64,000 bases of DNA from Pseudomonas huaxiensis (GTDB lineage Bacteria > Pseudomonadota > Gammaproteobacteria > Pseudomonadales > Pseudomonadaceae). Numbering within the stretch: position 1 is the first letter of the stretch; every line of letters begins with the position of its first letter. Shown piece after piece: positions 25,589-33,977 of the stretch. Under the pieces are notes generated by a model. The model did not search any database. It was not told where the DNA came from and saw only the letters and a list, made by a program, of their open reading frames with translations. Made by a program: the position numbers and the translations under genes. The stretch covers positions 1-64,000 of the forward strand of contig NZ_QKVL01000024.1 of the NCBI RefSeq assembly GCF_003231275.1, written 5' to 3'.

Positions 25589-26953
25589 ATGACTCCACGA
25601 CCGGGCAACCAGTTGTTCGATGCCTACTTCACCGCGCCCGCCATGCGCGAGATCTTTTCCGACCGTGGCCGCATCCAGGGCATGCTCGATTTCGAAGCCG
25701 GACTGGCCCGTGCCGAAGCCGCCGTCGGGGTGATCCCGGCAGTGGTGGTGGCGCCGATCGAACTGGCCTGCAAGGCCGAACGCTACGATTTCGCCGCCCT
25801 GGCAGAAGCCATCGGCATCGCCGGCAACTCGGCGATTCCGCTGGTCAAGGCGCTGGGCAAGGTGATCGCCAGCGGCGTGGCCGAGGCCGAGCGCTACGTG
25901 CACCTCGGCGCTACCAGCCAGGACGCGATGGACACCGGCCTGGTCCTGCAATTGCGTGATGCCCTGGCCCTGATCGACGACGAACTGGCGCACTTGGCCG
26001 ACGCCCTCGCCACCCAGGCCCGCGCCCACGCCGACACACCGCTGGCCGGGCGCACCTGGCTGCAGCACGCGACCCCGGTGACCCTGGGCATGAAGCTCGC
26101 CGGCACCCTCGGCGCCCTGGTCCGTCATCGCCAGCGCCTGCGCGAACTCAAACCGCGCCTGCTGACCCTGCAGTTCGGCGGCGCGTCCGGCACCCTCGCG
26201 GCGCTGGGTGACAAGGCGTTGCCGGTGGCCGAAGCGCTGGCCGACCAGTTGGGCCTGAACCTGCCGGAACAGCCTTGGCACACCCAACGCGACCGTCTGG
26301 TGGAATTCGCCTCGGTGCTCGGCCTGGTCGCCGGCACCCTGGGCAAGCTGGGCCGCGATATCAGCCTGCTGATGCAGACCGAAGCCGGAGAAGTCTTCGA
26401 GCCGTCGGCACCGGGCAAGGGCGGTTCCTCGACCATGCCGCACAAGCGCAACCCAGTGGGCGCCGCCGTGCTGATCGGCGCCGCGACCCGTGTCCCTGGC
26501 CTGCTCGCCACGCTGTTCGCCGCCATGCCCCAGGAGCACGAGCGCAGCCTCGGCCTGTGGCACGCCGAATGGGAAACCCTACCGGAAATCTGCTGCCTGG
26601 TGTCGGGCGCGCTGCGTCAGGCGCGGATCATCGCCGAGGGCCTGGAAGTGGACGCCGAGCGCATGCGCCGCAACCTCGACCTGACCCAGGGCCTGGTCCT
26701 GGCCGAAGCGGTGAGCATCGTTCTCGCCCAGCGCCTGGGCCGCGATGCCGCGCACCATCTGCTGGAGACCTGCTGCAAACGCGCGGTCGCCGAACAACGC
26801 CATCTGCGCGCCGTGCTCGGCGACGATCCGCAGGTGAGCGGCGAACTGTCGGCAGACGAACTCGACCGTCTGCTGGACCCGGCTCACTACCTCGGCCAGG
26901 CCCGCGCCTGGGTCGAGCGTGCGCTGGCCGAACATCAACGATTCAAAGCCTGA
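25589..26953 (+). CDS. pcaB: 3-carboxy-cis,cis-muconate cycloisomerase
   Basis: Cyclises 3-carboxy-cis,cis-muconate (from protocatechuate ring cleavage) to 4-carboxymuconolactone. The 454-residue protein belongs to the fumarase/aspartase superfamily. The signature GKGGSSTMPHKRNPVGAAVL carries the catalytic loop serine near residue 280; further conserved regions are YVHLGATSQDAMDTG and RTWLQHATPVTLGMK. Its ATG follows pcaT after 45 bases with AAGGACC. The gene ends 10 bases before pcaD. Confidence 0.95.
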   Translation: MTPRPGNQLFDAYFTAPAMREIFSDRGRIQGMLDFEAGLARAEAAVGVIPAVVVAPIELACKAERYDFAALAEAIGIAGNSAIPLVKALGKVIASGVAEAERYVHLGATSQDAMDTGLVLQLRDALALIDDELAHLADALATQARAHADTPLAGRTWLQHATPVTLGMKLAGTLGALVRHRQRLRELKPRLLTLQFGGASGTLAALGDKALPVAEALADQLGLNLPEQPWHTQRDRLVEFASVLGLVAGTLGKLGRDISLLMQTEAGEVFEPSAPGKGGSSTMPHKRNPVGAAVLIGAATRVPGLLATLFAAMPQEHERSLGLWHAEWETLPEICCLVSGALRQARIIAEGLEVDAERMRRNLDLTQGLVLAEAVSIVLAQRLGRDAAHHLLETCCKRAVAEQRHLRAVLGDDPQVSGELSADELDRLLDPAHYLGQARAWVERALAEHQRFKA

Positions 26954-26963
26954 GGAGGCTGCT

Positions 26964-27755
26964 GTGGGAAGCGTACAACTCGCCGATGGCGTTCTGAACT
27001 ACCAGCTCGATGGCCCTGAAGGCGCACCGGTGTTGGTGCTGTCCAACTCGCTGGGCACCAACCTGCACATGTGGGACACCCAGGTGCCGGCCTTCGCCAC
27101 GCATTTCCGCGTGCTGCGCTACGACACCCGCGGCCACGGCGATTCGCTGGTCACCGATGGCCCGTACAGCATCGAGCAACTGGGCCGCGACGTGCTGGCG
27201 CTGCTGGATGCCTTGAAGCTGGACCGGGTGCATTTTTGCGGCCTGTCCATGGGCGGTCTGATCGGCCAGTGGCTGGGCATCAATGCGCCGGAGCGCCTGA
27301 ATCGCCTGATCGTCTGCAATACCGCAGCCAAGATCGGCACGCCGGAGATCTGGAACCCGCGCATCGAGATGGTCCTGCGTGACCGCGAGGCGGCGATGGT
27401 CGGCCTGCGCGATGCGTCCATCGAGCGCTGGTTCACCCCGGCGTTTGCCGGTTCCAACCCGGATCAGGCCAAGCGCATCACCGACATGCTCGCGTCCACC
27501 TCGCCTGAAGGTTACGCGGCCAACTGCGGCGCCGTTCGCGATGCTGATTTCCGCGATCAACTGGGCGAAATCAAGGCGCCGCTGCTGGTCATCGCCGGCA
27601 GCGCCGACGCGGTGACCCCGCCGTCGGGCAGCCTGTTTATCCAGGAGCGGGTGGCCGGTGCCGAGTTCGCCGAGTTCCACGCTGCGCACCTGTCCAACGT
27701 TGAAGTGGGCGAGCCGTTCAGCCGCCGCGTCATCGATTTTCTGCTGGCCCGTTGA
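26964..27755 (+). CDS. pcaD: 3-oxoadipate enol-lactonase
   Basis: Hydrolyses beta-ketoadipate enol-lactone to beta-ketoadipate. The 263-residue alpha/beta hydrolase has the nucleophile elbow FCGLSMGGLIG (serine near 95), the acid in AGSADAVTPP and the histidine in AAHLSNVE, plus YDTRGHGDS. The start is GTG at 26964 with GAGGAG 8 bases upstream; the longer frame overlapping pcaB lacks conserved sequence. It is 10 bases after pcaB and 12 bases before pcaC, so the three are cotranscribed. Confidence 0.95.
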   Translation: MGSVQLADGVLNYQLDGPEGAPVLVLSNSLGTNLHMWDTQVPAFATHFRVLRYDTRGHGDSLVTDGPYSIEQLGRDVLALLDALKLDRVHFCGLSMGGLIGQWLGINAPERLNRLIVCNTAAKIGTPEIWNPRIEMVLRDREAAMVGLRDASIERWFTPAFAGSNPDQAKRITDMLASTSPEGYAANCGAVRDADFRDQLGEIKAPLLVIAGSADAVTPPSGSLFIQERVAGAEFAEFHAAHLSNVEVGEPFSRRVIDFLLAR

Positions 27756-27767
27756 GGAGCTGTTTTC

Positions 27768-28160
27768 GTGGATGAGAAACAACGTTACGACGCTGGCATG
27801 CAAGTGCGTCGCGCGGTACTGGGCGATGCCCACGTGGACCGCAGCCTGACCAACCTGACCGAGTTCAACAGCGAGTTCCAGGAAATGATCACCCGCCACG
27901 CCTGGGGTGATATCTGGACCCGTCCGGGCTTGCCGCGGCACACCCGCAGCCTGATCACCATCGCCATGCTGATCGGTATGAACCGCAACGACGAACTGAA
28001 ACTGCACCTGCGCGCCGCCGCCAACAACGGCGTGACCCGCGATGAGATCAAGGAAGTGCTGATGCAGAGCGCGATCTACTGCGGAATTCCGGCGGCCAAT
28101 GCCACCTTCCACCTGGCGGAATCGGTGTGGGATGAGTTGGGGGTTGAGTCCAGGGCTTGA
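27768..28160 (+). CDS. pcaC: 4-carboxymuconolactone decarboxylase
   Basis: Decarboxylates 4-carboxymuconolactone to beta-ketoadipate enol-lactone. The 130-residue protein matches the family length and shows ITRHAWGDIWTRPGL, the LLIGMNRNDELKLHLRAA-like helix and YCGIPAANATFH, which carries conserved cysteine and histidine residues. The GTG at 27768 follows TTGAGGAGC. It is a separate gene, not the PcaL fusion of actinobacteria. It ends the pca block, directly before a REPIN. Confidence 0.95.
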   Translation: MDEKQRYDAGMQVRRAVLGDAHVDRSLTNLTEFNSEFQEMITRHAWGDIWTRPGLPRHTRSLITIAMLIGMNRNDELKLHLRAAANNGVTRDEIKEVLMQSAIYCGIPAANATFHLAESVWDELGVESRA

Positions 28161-28165
28161 TCTTC

Positions 28166-28248
28166 AGGGCCTCATCGCCGGCAAGCCGGCTCCCACAGGT
28201 TGGTGCACGCAGTACCTGTGGGAGCCGGCTTGCCGGCGATGAGGCCCT
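28166..28248. repeat. REPIN-type inverted repeat
   Basis: Nearly perfect pair of REP units facing each other: agggcctcatcgccggcaag / cttgccggcgatgaggccct with inner ccggctcccacaggt / acctgtgggagccgg. It lies five bases after pcaC and five before the convergent Mpo1-like gene, and may act as a transcription barrier. Confidence 0.95.
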
Positions 28249-28252
28249 CGAA

Positions 28253-28777
28253 TCAAACCACAGCCTTTTTCTGCCGAATCGCCACCGGCCCTGCATTGTG
28301 TTCCACCGCCGCCTTCAACTCCGGCCGCATCCCCAGCATGAACGCCAGCTCCGCCACCACGAACAACGGCCCGACGATCAGCCCGCTGATATCGTCGACG
28401 AACGCCGGCTTGCGCCCCTCGTAGTAATGCCCGACGAACTGGATTACCCAGCCGACGAAAAACAGCCCCAGCCCGGCCACCAGCCATACCGACGTGCTTT
28501 GCACCGCCAGCGCTTGCCCAGCCCACAGGCAGGCTCCGAGAAGGGCGCTCATCACCACACCGAAGCGCAGGTCCAGGCGCAGGTAGAACCACACCGACGC
28601 CAGCGCCGCGACGAAAGCCGGCGACAGCCACAGCCCGCCCACTTCAAGTCCCGGCCGTGACAGCAGCACGGTGACCGCCACCACGATCATGGGGATACCG
28701 ACGAAGTGGGTCGCGATGTTGCGCGGGTCACGGTGGTAGCTGGCATATTGACTCAGGTGTTCCACGAGGTTTTTCAT
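28253..28777 (-). CDS. Mpo1-like (DUF962) membrane protein
   Basis: A 174-residue protein with about four membrane segments. Conserved DUF962/Mpo1 signatures are YASYHRDPRNIATHFVGIP at the N-terminus and FVGHYYEGRKPAFVDD near residue 115; the histidines form the putative iron site. Yeast Mpo1 is an Fe(II)-dependent dioxygenase in 2-hydroxy fatty acid alpha-oxidation; the bacterial function is not established. It is divergent from the Crp/Fnr regulator gene (about 90 bases between them), suggesting shared control. It belongs to the stretch that separates pcaC from the porin gene. Confidence 0.85.
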   Translation of the reverse strand: MKNLVEHLSQYASYHRDPRNIATHFVGIPMIVVAVTVLLSRPGLEVGGLWLSPAFVAALASVWFYLRLDLRFGVVMSALLGACLWAGQALAVQSTSVWLVAGLGLFFVGWVIQFVGHYYEGRKPAFVDDISGLIVGPLFVVAELAFMLGMRPELKAAVEHNAGPVAIRQKKAVV

Positions 28778-28868
28778 TGTTATTCCTCCTGTTGGGATGG
28801 CCCAGCATGGACTGCGGCCGGGCGCCAGTCTGTCGCCTGGCCGACAGAGTCACTTTTCGAGGCTTGGG

Positions 28869-29558
28869 ATGAACGATCGTTGCGCCTGGCGCGAGCAACT
28901 CTTGCATGGTCACTGGTTCCGGCAACTCTCACCTGCGTTGCAGGATAGCCTGCTGGACGCCGCCCGCCCGCGCGCGCTGGCCGCCGGCGAGCGCCTGTTC
29001 CAGCGCGGCGATGCGCCCTGCGGGCTGTATGCGGTACTGGTGGGCGCGGTGCGGATCGGCGCGGTGAATGCCGGGGGCAAGGAGGCGCTGTTGACCCTGA
29101 TCGAACCGCCGCACTGGTTTGGCGAAATCTGCCTGTTCGACGGCCAGCCGCGTACTCATGACGCCTTCGCCGAAGGCCCGACCACGCTGCTGCGAGTGCC
29201 ACAGGCGACCTTGCTGAGCCTGCTTGACCAGCAACCGGCGTACTGGCGCGAGTTCGCCTTGTTGATGAGCCACAAGTTGCGTCTGGCGTTTGTCGCTCTG
29301 GAACAGCAAAGCCTGATGGGCGCCGCCCCGCGCTTGGCGTATCGGCTGTTGCAGATGGCGGCGGGGTACGGCGAGGTGGATGGTGAGCGGCGGGTGTTGC
29401 AGTTGTCCCAAGAGCAACTGGCGCTGATGCTGTCGCTGTCGCGGCAGACCACCAACCAGATTCTCAAGGCGCTGGAGCAGGACGGGGCGGTGCGCTTGAG
29501 TTATGGCGAGATCGAGATTCTTGATCCGGGGCGGTTGCAGCGGTTGGCTGGGAAGTGA
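28869..29558 (+). CDS. Crp/Fnr-family transcriptional regulator
   Basis: A 229-residue regulator with an N-terminal cyclic-nucleotide-binding-like beta roll (GERLFQRGDAPCGLYAVLVG, IEPPHWFGEICLFDGQPRTH) and a C-terminal Crp-type HTH (LQLSQEQLALMLSLSRQTTNQILKALEQDG). The CRP cAMP-binding residues are not all obvious, and there is no Fnr-like N-terminal cysteine cluster, so the ligand is open. The ATG at 28869 was chosen over an upstream one in poor sequence; the ribosome site is weak. Divergent from the Mpo1-like gene, which it may control (inference). Confidence 0.85.
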   Translation: MNDRCAWREQLLHGHWFRQLSPALQDSLLDAARPRALAAGERLFQRGDAPCGLYAVLVGAVRIGAVNAGGKEALLTLIEPPHWFGEICLFDGQPRTHDAFAEGPTTLLRVPQATLLSLLDQQPAYWREFALLMSHKLRLAFVALEQQSLMGAAPRLAYRLLQMAAGYGEVDGERRVLQLSQEQLALMLSLSRQTTNQILKALEQDGAVRLSYGEIEILDPGRLQRLAGK

Positions 29559-29570
29559 GGGTGGTCTTGC

Positions 29571-29655
29571 GGACCTCATCGCTGGCAAGCCAGCTCCCAC
29601 GGGGTGCGGTGTCGCCAGATACCTGTGGGAGCTGGCTTGCCAGCGATGAGGCCCT
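29571..29655. repeat. REPIN-type inverted repeat
   Basis: Facing REP units ggacctcatcgctggcaag / cttgccagcgatgaggccct with inner ccagctcccac / gtgggagctgg. Lies between the convergent Crp/Fnr gene and atsA. Confidence 0.9.
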
Positions 29656-29665
29656 AAAGATCACA

Positions 29666-31267
29666 TCAATCCGGCTGAAACGGCGACTGACTCAAAATCA
29701 CCCCAGTCTCCTCCACATACTTCTGCCATTCCCCCAACAGTGCCTCCAGCTTCGCCGGCTGTTCCGCTGCCAGGTCATGAATTTCCCCCGGATCCCGACT
29801 CAAGTCATACAACTGCCAGGTCGCCGGCCCCACCGGTCCCGGGATATACACCGCTTTCCAGTGCCCCTGGCGAATCGCCCGGCGGCCGAACAGTTCCCAG
29901 CCGGTGACGGTGTGTTCGTCGTGCACCTGCTCGGTCTCGCCCGACAGATACCCCAGCCACGACTTGCCCCGCAGCGGCGCGACATCGCGGCCGCGCCAGC
30001 GCTTGCCGGGATGGCGTACCCCCGCCAGGTCGAGCAGGGTCGGGGTGATGTCCATCACGGTGCTGAATTCATGGCTGATCTGTTTCTGCCGCGATAGCGC
30101 CGGGTAGTGCAGCAGCGCCGGTACGCGGATGCCGCCTTCGGTGGTGAAGGCCTTGAACAGCCGCGACGGCGCGGTGGCCGCCTGCGCCCAATGTGGGCCG
30201 TACCAGACGTAGGAGTTGGCCCGGCCAATGTTTTCCAGGCTGTTGTCGTAATGCTGGTCGAGATAGCTGGCCAGGTGCGGACCGAATTTCGGGAAGGCTT
30301 CCAGCAGCGCGCCTTCGGCGCCGTTGTCGGACATGAACAGCACCAGGGTGTTGTCCAGCTGGCCCTGGTTGCGCAGGTAGTCCAGCACCCGGCCGATGTT
30401 CCAGTCCATGCGCTCGACCATCGCCGCGTAGACCTCCATCGACCGCGCCGAGCGCTGGCGTTGTTCGTCGCTCAGCGCCTGCCACTGGCCGTCCACCGGA
30501 TGGGCCTCGGTGTCGGCGGCGATCAGGCCGAGGGCGCGGAGTTTTTCCAGGCGCTCCTGGCGCAGCACCTCGGGGCCGGCGTCGTAGCGGCCCTTGTAGC
30601 GCTCGACCACGTCGGCCGGCGCCTGCAGTGGCCAGTGCGGCGCGGAGAAGGGCAGGTAGGCGAAGAACGGCCGGCTCTGGTCGCGCTCCTTGAGGTACTG
30701 CAGCAGCTTGTCGCCGAAGGCGTCGGAGGAATAGAAATCCTTCGGCAACTCGTCGATGAACTGGTCGTCTTCGATGTACAGCGCCGGGGTGGATTTCAGC
30801 AGGCCCGGGGTGTCGTCGTCGTAGGTCGGCTCGAAGCCGTAGTGGTTGGCGGCGCCCGGCAGCAGGGCGAAGGAACGTTCGAAACCGCGGGCGTGAGGCG
30901 CCAGCTCGGCGGTCAGGCCCAGGTGCCATTTGCCGCTCATCAGCGTCTGGTAGCCGGCTTCGCGGAGCAGTTCCGGCAGGGCCACCACGCGGTCGTTGAG
31001 GTAGCCCTCGTAGCCGGGCTTGCCGATCAGTTCAGGTGTCAGCGCCTCGGCCATGGTGCCGATGCCGGCGATATGGTGGTCGGTGCCGGTGAGCAGCATT
31101 GAGCGGGTCGGCGAGCAGGTTGGCGCAGTATGAAAATCGGTCAGGCGCAGGCCGGCGCTGGCCAGGGCGTCAAGGTTCGGCGTGGCGATCTCGCCGCCGA
31201 ACGCGCCGATGTCGGAGAAGCCCAGATCGTCGGCAACGATGACCAGGAAGTTGGGGCGATGGCTCAT
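29666..31267 (-). CDS. atsA: Arylsulfatase (formylglycine type)
   Basis: Hydrolyses aryl sulfate esters to release sulfate under sulfur limitation. The 533-residue protein has the sulfatase signature T-CSPTRS at residues 50-56, in which Cys51 would be converted to formylglycine, as in P. aeruginosa AtsA. Metal ligands lie in VADDLGFSD (Asp13, Asp14) and MSDNGAEGAL. There is no signal peptide, consistent with the cytoplasmic Pseudomonas enzyme. A maturase is not needed next to it. It is 10 bases downstream of the ABC ATPase gene, so permease, ATPase and sulfatase form one operon (atsB-atsC-atsA order). Expression is expected to rise on sulfate starvation. Confidence 0.95.
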   Translation of the reverse strand: MSHRPNFLVIVADDLGFSDIGAFGGEIATPNLDALASAGLRLTDFHTAPTCSPTRSMLLTGTDHHIAGIGTMAEALTPELIGKPGYEGYLNDRVVALPELLREAGYQTLMSGKWHLGLTAELAPHARGFERSFALLPGAANHYGFEPTYDDDTPGLLKSTPALYIEDDQFIDELPKDFYSSDAFGDKLLQYLKERDQSRPFFAYLPFSAPHWPLQAPADVVERYKGRYDAGPEVLRQERLEKLRALGLIAADTEAHPVDGQWQALSDEQRQRSARSMEVYAAMVERMDWNIGRVLDYLRNQGQLDNTLVLFMSDNGAEGALLEAFPKFGPHLASYLDQHYDNSLENIGRANSYVWYGPHWAQAATAPSRLFKAFTTEGGIRVPALLHYPALSRQKQISHEFSTVMDITPTLLDLAGVRHPGKRWRGRDVAPLRGKSWLGYLSGETEQVHDEHTVTGWELFGRRAIRQGHWKAVYIPGPVGPATWQLYDLSRDPGEIHDLAAEQPAKLEALLGEWQKYVEETGVILSQSPFQPD

Positions 31268-31277
31268 GAAGCGCTCC

Positions 31278-32102
31278 TCAGCAGGCCAGGTAAGTCAGGG
31301 GCAGGTCGTGGATCCGCGGTGCCGGTGTCGGCAGGTAGCGGTCGTCGCGGGTCAGTTCGTGCAGCAAGGTTTCCCGCAGCAGGTGAAAGTCCAGGCTGGC
31401 GCGCTGGCGCGGGTGCGGCAGGTCGATCTCGACCACGCGCTTGATCCGCCCTGGCCGGGGCTCCAGCACCACCACGCGGTCGGCGAGGAAGATCGCTTCC
31501 TCGACGTCATGGGTCACCAGCAACGTGGTGATGCGCGCCCGCTCGCGGATCGCCAGCAGTTCGTCCTGCATCTGCTGGCGGGTCAGGGCATCGAGGGCGC
31601 CGAAGGGTTCGTCCAGCAGCAGGATGCGCGGGCTGGCCACCAGGCCGCGGGCGATCGCCACGCGCTGGGCCATGCCACCGGAAAGCTGGTGCGGGTAGGC
31701 GGCGCTGAAGTCGTGCAGGCCGACCAGGGCGATGAAGTCTTTGACCCGCTGCTGTTTCGTCGCAGCGTCCAGTGCTTCGTTGACCAGGCCCAGCTCGATG
31801 TTCTCGGCCACCGTCAGCCAGGGGAACAGGCGGTGCTCCTGGAAGACGATGCCGCGCTCGCTGCCGATGCCGCTGACCCGCTTGCCGTCGATCAGGATCT
31901 GGCCCTGATAGTCGTTGTCGAGGCCGATCAGCAGGCGCAGCAGGGTGGACTTGCCGCAGCCGCTGGCGCCGACGATGGCGACGAATTCGCCTTCGCGGAT
32001 ATCAAGGTTGAAGTCGCGCAGCGCTTCGACATCGCCATCGCTGACGGCGAAGCGCTTGCTGACCTGTTGAAAGCTGACCAGAGGGGAAACCTGTGCATTC
32101 AT
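31278..32102 (-). CDS. atsC: Sulfate-ester ABC transporter ATP-binding protein
   Basis: A 274-residue ATPase of the nitrate/sulfonate/taurine (SsuB/TauB) family. It shows Walker A GASGCGKST, signature LSGGMAQRVAIARGL, Walker B ILLLDEPFGALD and the switch histidine in LLVTHDVEEA. The ATG at 32100-32102 overlaps the permease stop by four bases; the longer frame upstream is antisense to the permease. Together with AtsB and AtsR it should import sulfate esters for AtsA and AtsK. The symbol follows the P. putida S-313 ats nomenclature. Confidence 0.9.
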   Translation of the reverse strand: MNAQVSPLVSFQQVSKRFAVSDGDVEALRDFNLDIREGEFVAIVGASGCGKSTLLRLLIGLDNDYQGQILIDGKRVSGIGSERGIVFQEHRLFPWLTVAENIELGLVNEALDAATKQQRVKDFIALVGLHDFSAAYPHQLSGGMAQRVAIARGLVASPRILLLDEPFGALDALTRQQMQDELLAIRERARITTLLVTHDVEEAIFLADRVVVLEPRPGRIKRVVEIDLPHPRQRASLDFHLLRETLLHELTRDDRYLPTPAPRIHDLPLTYLAC

Positions 32103-33691
32103 GCGCGTCTCCAGCGCGTGGCACGCGCTTCGATATGTTGTCCGAGGGCGCCGAGCAGGGCGCCGGTGAAGCCGACCAGAAGCATCCCGGCCATGATCTG
32201 GTCCATACGCAGCAGTTGCTGGGCGGCGATCATCAGGCTGCCGATGCCACCGCCCGAGGGCATGAAGTATTCGGCGCCGATGGTACCGAGCCAGGAATAG
32301 ATCAGGCCGATGCGCAGGCCGGCGAAGATCCCCGGCGCGGCGTTGGGCAGCACCAGCCGGCGCAGGCGCTGCCAGCGGCTCAGGCGCAGCACCCGGGCCG
32401 CTTCGTGCAGTTGCGGCGAGACGCTGGCGACGGCGCGCTGGGTGGCGATGAACAACGGGAAGAACGCCGCCAGGCCGACAAATACCCACTTGGCCAGTTC
32501 GCCCAGGCCAAACCAGGCGGTCAGCAGCGGCACCCAGGCGAACAGGGCAATCTGCCGCAACCCGGAGAGGCTCGGACCGAGCAACTGCTCGGCGCGTGAC
32601 GACAGCCCCAGCAACAAGCCGAACAGCAGACCCAGCCCGCCACCCAGCAGCAGACCGCCGAGGGCGCGGCCGAGGCTGATCGCCAGCGAGCCGCTGAGGC
32701 TGCCGTCGATCACGCCGTTGCCAAGGGTGTCGAGCACCGCCAGCGGCGCCGCGAGAATATTGGCGTCGACCCACTCGGCCTGGCTCGCCACCTGCCAGAG
32801 GGCGAGCAGGGCCAGCGGCAGAATCAGCGCCTGCAACCGCTCGACGCCGCGCAGGCGCTGGATCCGCAGTTCGGCAGTCGCCGGATGTGGCCAGTGCAAC
32901 AGGCGACGGTCGAGCCAGCCAAGGCCATGGTCCATCAGCAGGCCGATCACGCCGATCACCGCGATGCAGACGAAAACGATATCCAGCATGAACAGTTGCC
33001 GCGCCCAGACCATCAGGTAGCCGATGCCTTCGCTGGAGGCCAGCAGTTCCACCGCCAGCAGCGAGGTCCAGCCGGTGGCCAGCGCCAGGCGCAGGCCGGC
33101 GAAGAACGACGGCAGCGCGGCTGGCAGGATCAGCCGGGTGATCAACAGGTGCGGCGGCAGGCGCAGCACTGCGGCAGCTTCACGCAGACGGGGCTGGGCA
33201 TCACGCACGCCGACCAGGGTGTGCAGGGTGATCGGCACGATGATCGCCTTGACCAGCACCACTAGCTTGAGGGTTTCGCCGATGCCGAACAGCGCCATGA
33301 ACAGCGGCACCCAGGCCAGGGTCGGAATCTGCGCAAGCGTGTTGAAGGTCGGCAGCACCAGGCGCTCGCTGCGCCGACTGAAGCCCAGCCAGGCGCCGAG
33401 CACCGCGCCGGCACTGACCCCCAGCAGCAGGCCGACGAACAACCGCCAGAGGCTGATGCCCAGGTGCAGCCAGAGTTCGCCGTGGCCCAACTCGACGGCG
33501 CTGCTCCAGATCAGTGAAGGCGGTGGCAGGATCTGTTCGCTCATCCATTCATGACGGCTCGCCAGCCACCACAGCGCGGCTAGCGCCAGCGGCAGATACC
33601 AGGCGTTCAACCGCTGCCAGGGCAGGCGGTTGAAACCTTGCGCGGTGGGCGGGTCGGTCAGCGGCAAGGCTGAGCGGGAAGCGTGGGCCAT
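32099..33691 (-). CDS. atsB: Sulfate-ester ABC transporter permease, two permease domains fused
   Basis: A 530-residue inner-membrane protein made of two SsuC/TauC-like halves. Each half has its own permease EAA loop: REAAAVLRLPPHLLITRLILP near residue 170 and HEAARVLRLSRWQRLRRLVLP near residue 440. Most permeases of this family are homodimers of about 260 residues, so the fusion gives both halves in one chain, as I recall for AtsB of P. putida S-313. About 12 hydrophobic segments are visible. First gene of the minus-strand atsB-atsC-atsA operon. Confidence 0.9.
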   Translation of the reverse strand: MAHASRSALPLTDPPTAQGFNRLPWQRLNAWYLPLALAALWWLASRHEWMSEQILPPPSLIWSSAVELGHGELWLHLGISLWRLFVGLLLGVSAGAVLGAWLGFSRRSERLVLPTFNTLAQIPTLAWVPLFMALFGIGETLKLVVLVKAIIVPITLHTLVGVRDAQPRLREAAAVLRLPPHLLITRLILPAALPSFFAGLRLALATGWTSLLAVELLASSEGIGYLMVWARQLFMLDIVFVCIAVIGVIGLLMDHGLGWLDRRLLHWPHPATAELRIQRLRGVERLQALILPLALLALWQVASQAEWVDANILAAPLAVLDTLGNGVIDGSLSGSLAISLGRALGGLLLGGGLGLLFGLLLGLSSRAEQLLGPSLSGLRQIALFAWVPLLTAWFGLGELAKWVFVGLAAFFPLFIATQRAVASVSPQLHEAARVLRLSRWQRLRRLVLPNAAPGIFAGLRIGLIYSWLGTIGAEYFMPSGGGIGSLMIAAQQLLRMDQIMAGMLLVGFTGALLGALGQHIEARATRWRRA

Positions 33692-33977
33692 GAAGACCTC
33701 CGGATTGGCTGCACAGGCGGTTCTTTACTTAGTTCTTATTGATCTATTTATTGATTGATAAATTCGATCGGGTAATAAGAAATGCATTTAAAGCGCACAG
33801 TCAAAGCAGCGGCCAATGCATTCGAAGCATATTTTTCGTGTGCTTCATGCATAGCCCATAAGGACGCCGGCTCCAGCGCTCATATGTAATAAAGTTATTA
33901 AAATGTAATTTCTTAGTATTTAACTTGCGCGACGGAATAGCGTTAGGTGGCGGCACCATTACAAGGAGCCGCGTGCC
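33692..33977. promoter_or_regulatory. AT-rich divergent promoter region of atsBCA and atsR
   Basis: About 286 bases with no gene, markedly A/T-richer than the genes around it, and with several ttgat/ataa stretches suited to -35/-10 elements on both strands. An imperfect inverted repeat gaagca...tgcttc lies near 33826-33850. It is the expected target of the LysR-type sulfur regulators (CysB, SftR), but I could not fix an operator. Confidence 0.5.

Noticed and set aside
24260..26563. 767-codon minus-strand ORF over pcaT and pcaB
   Set aside because: Antisense low-complexity translation, no start signal; pcaT and pcaB are certain.
31278..32774. 498-residue start for the ABC ATPase
   Set aside because: The extra N-terminal region is antisense-like sequence over the permease; the ATG at 32100-32102 overlaps the permease stop.
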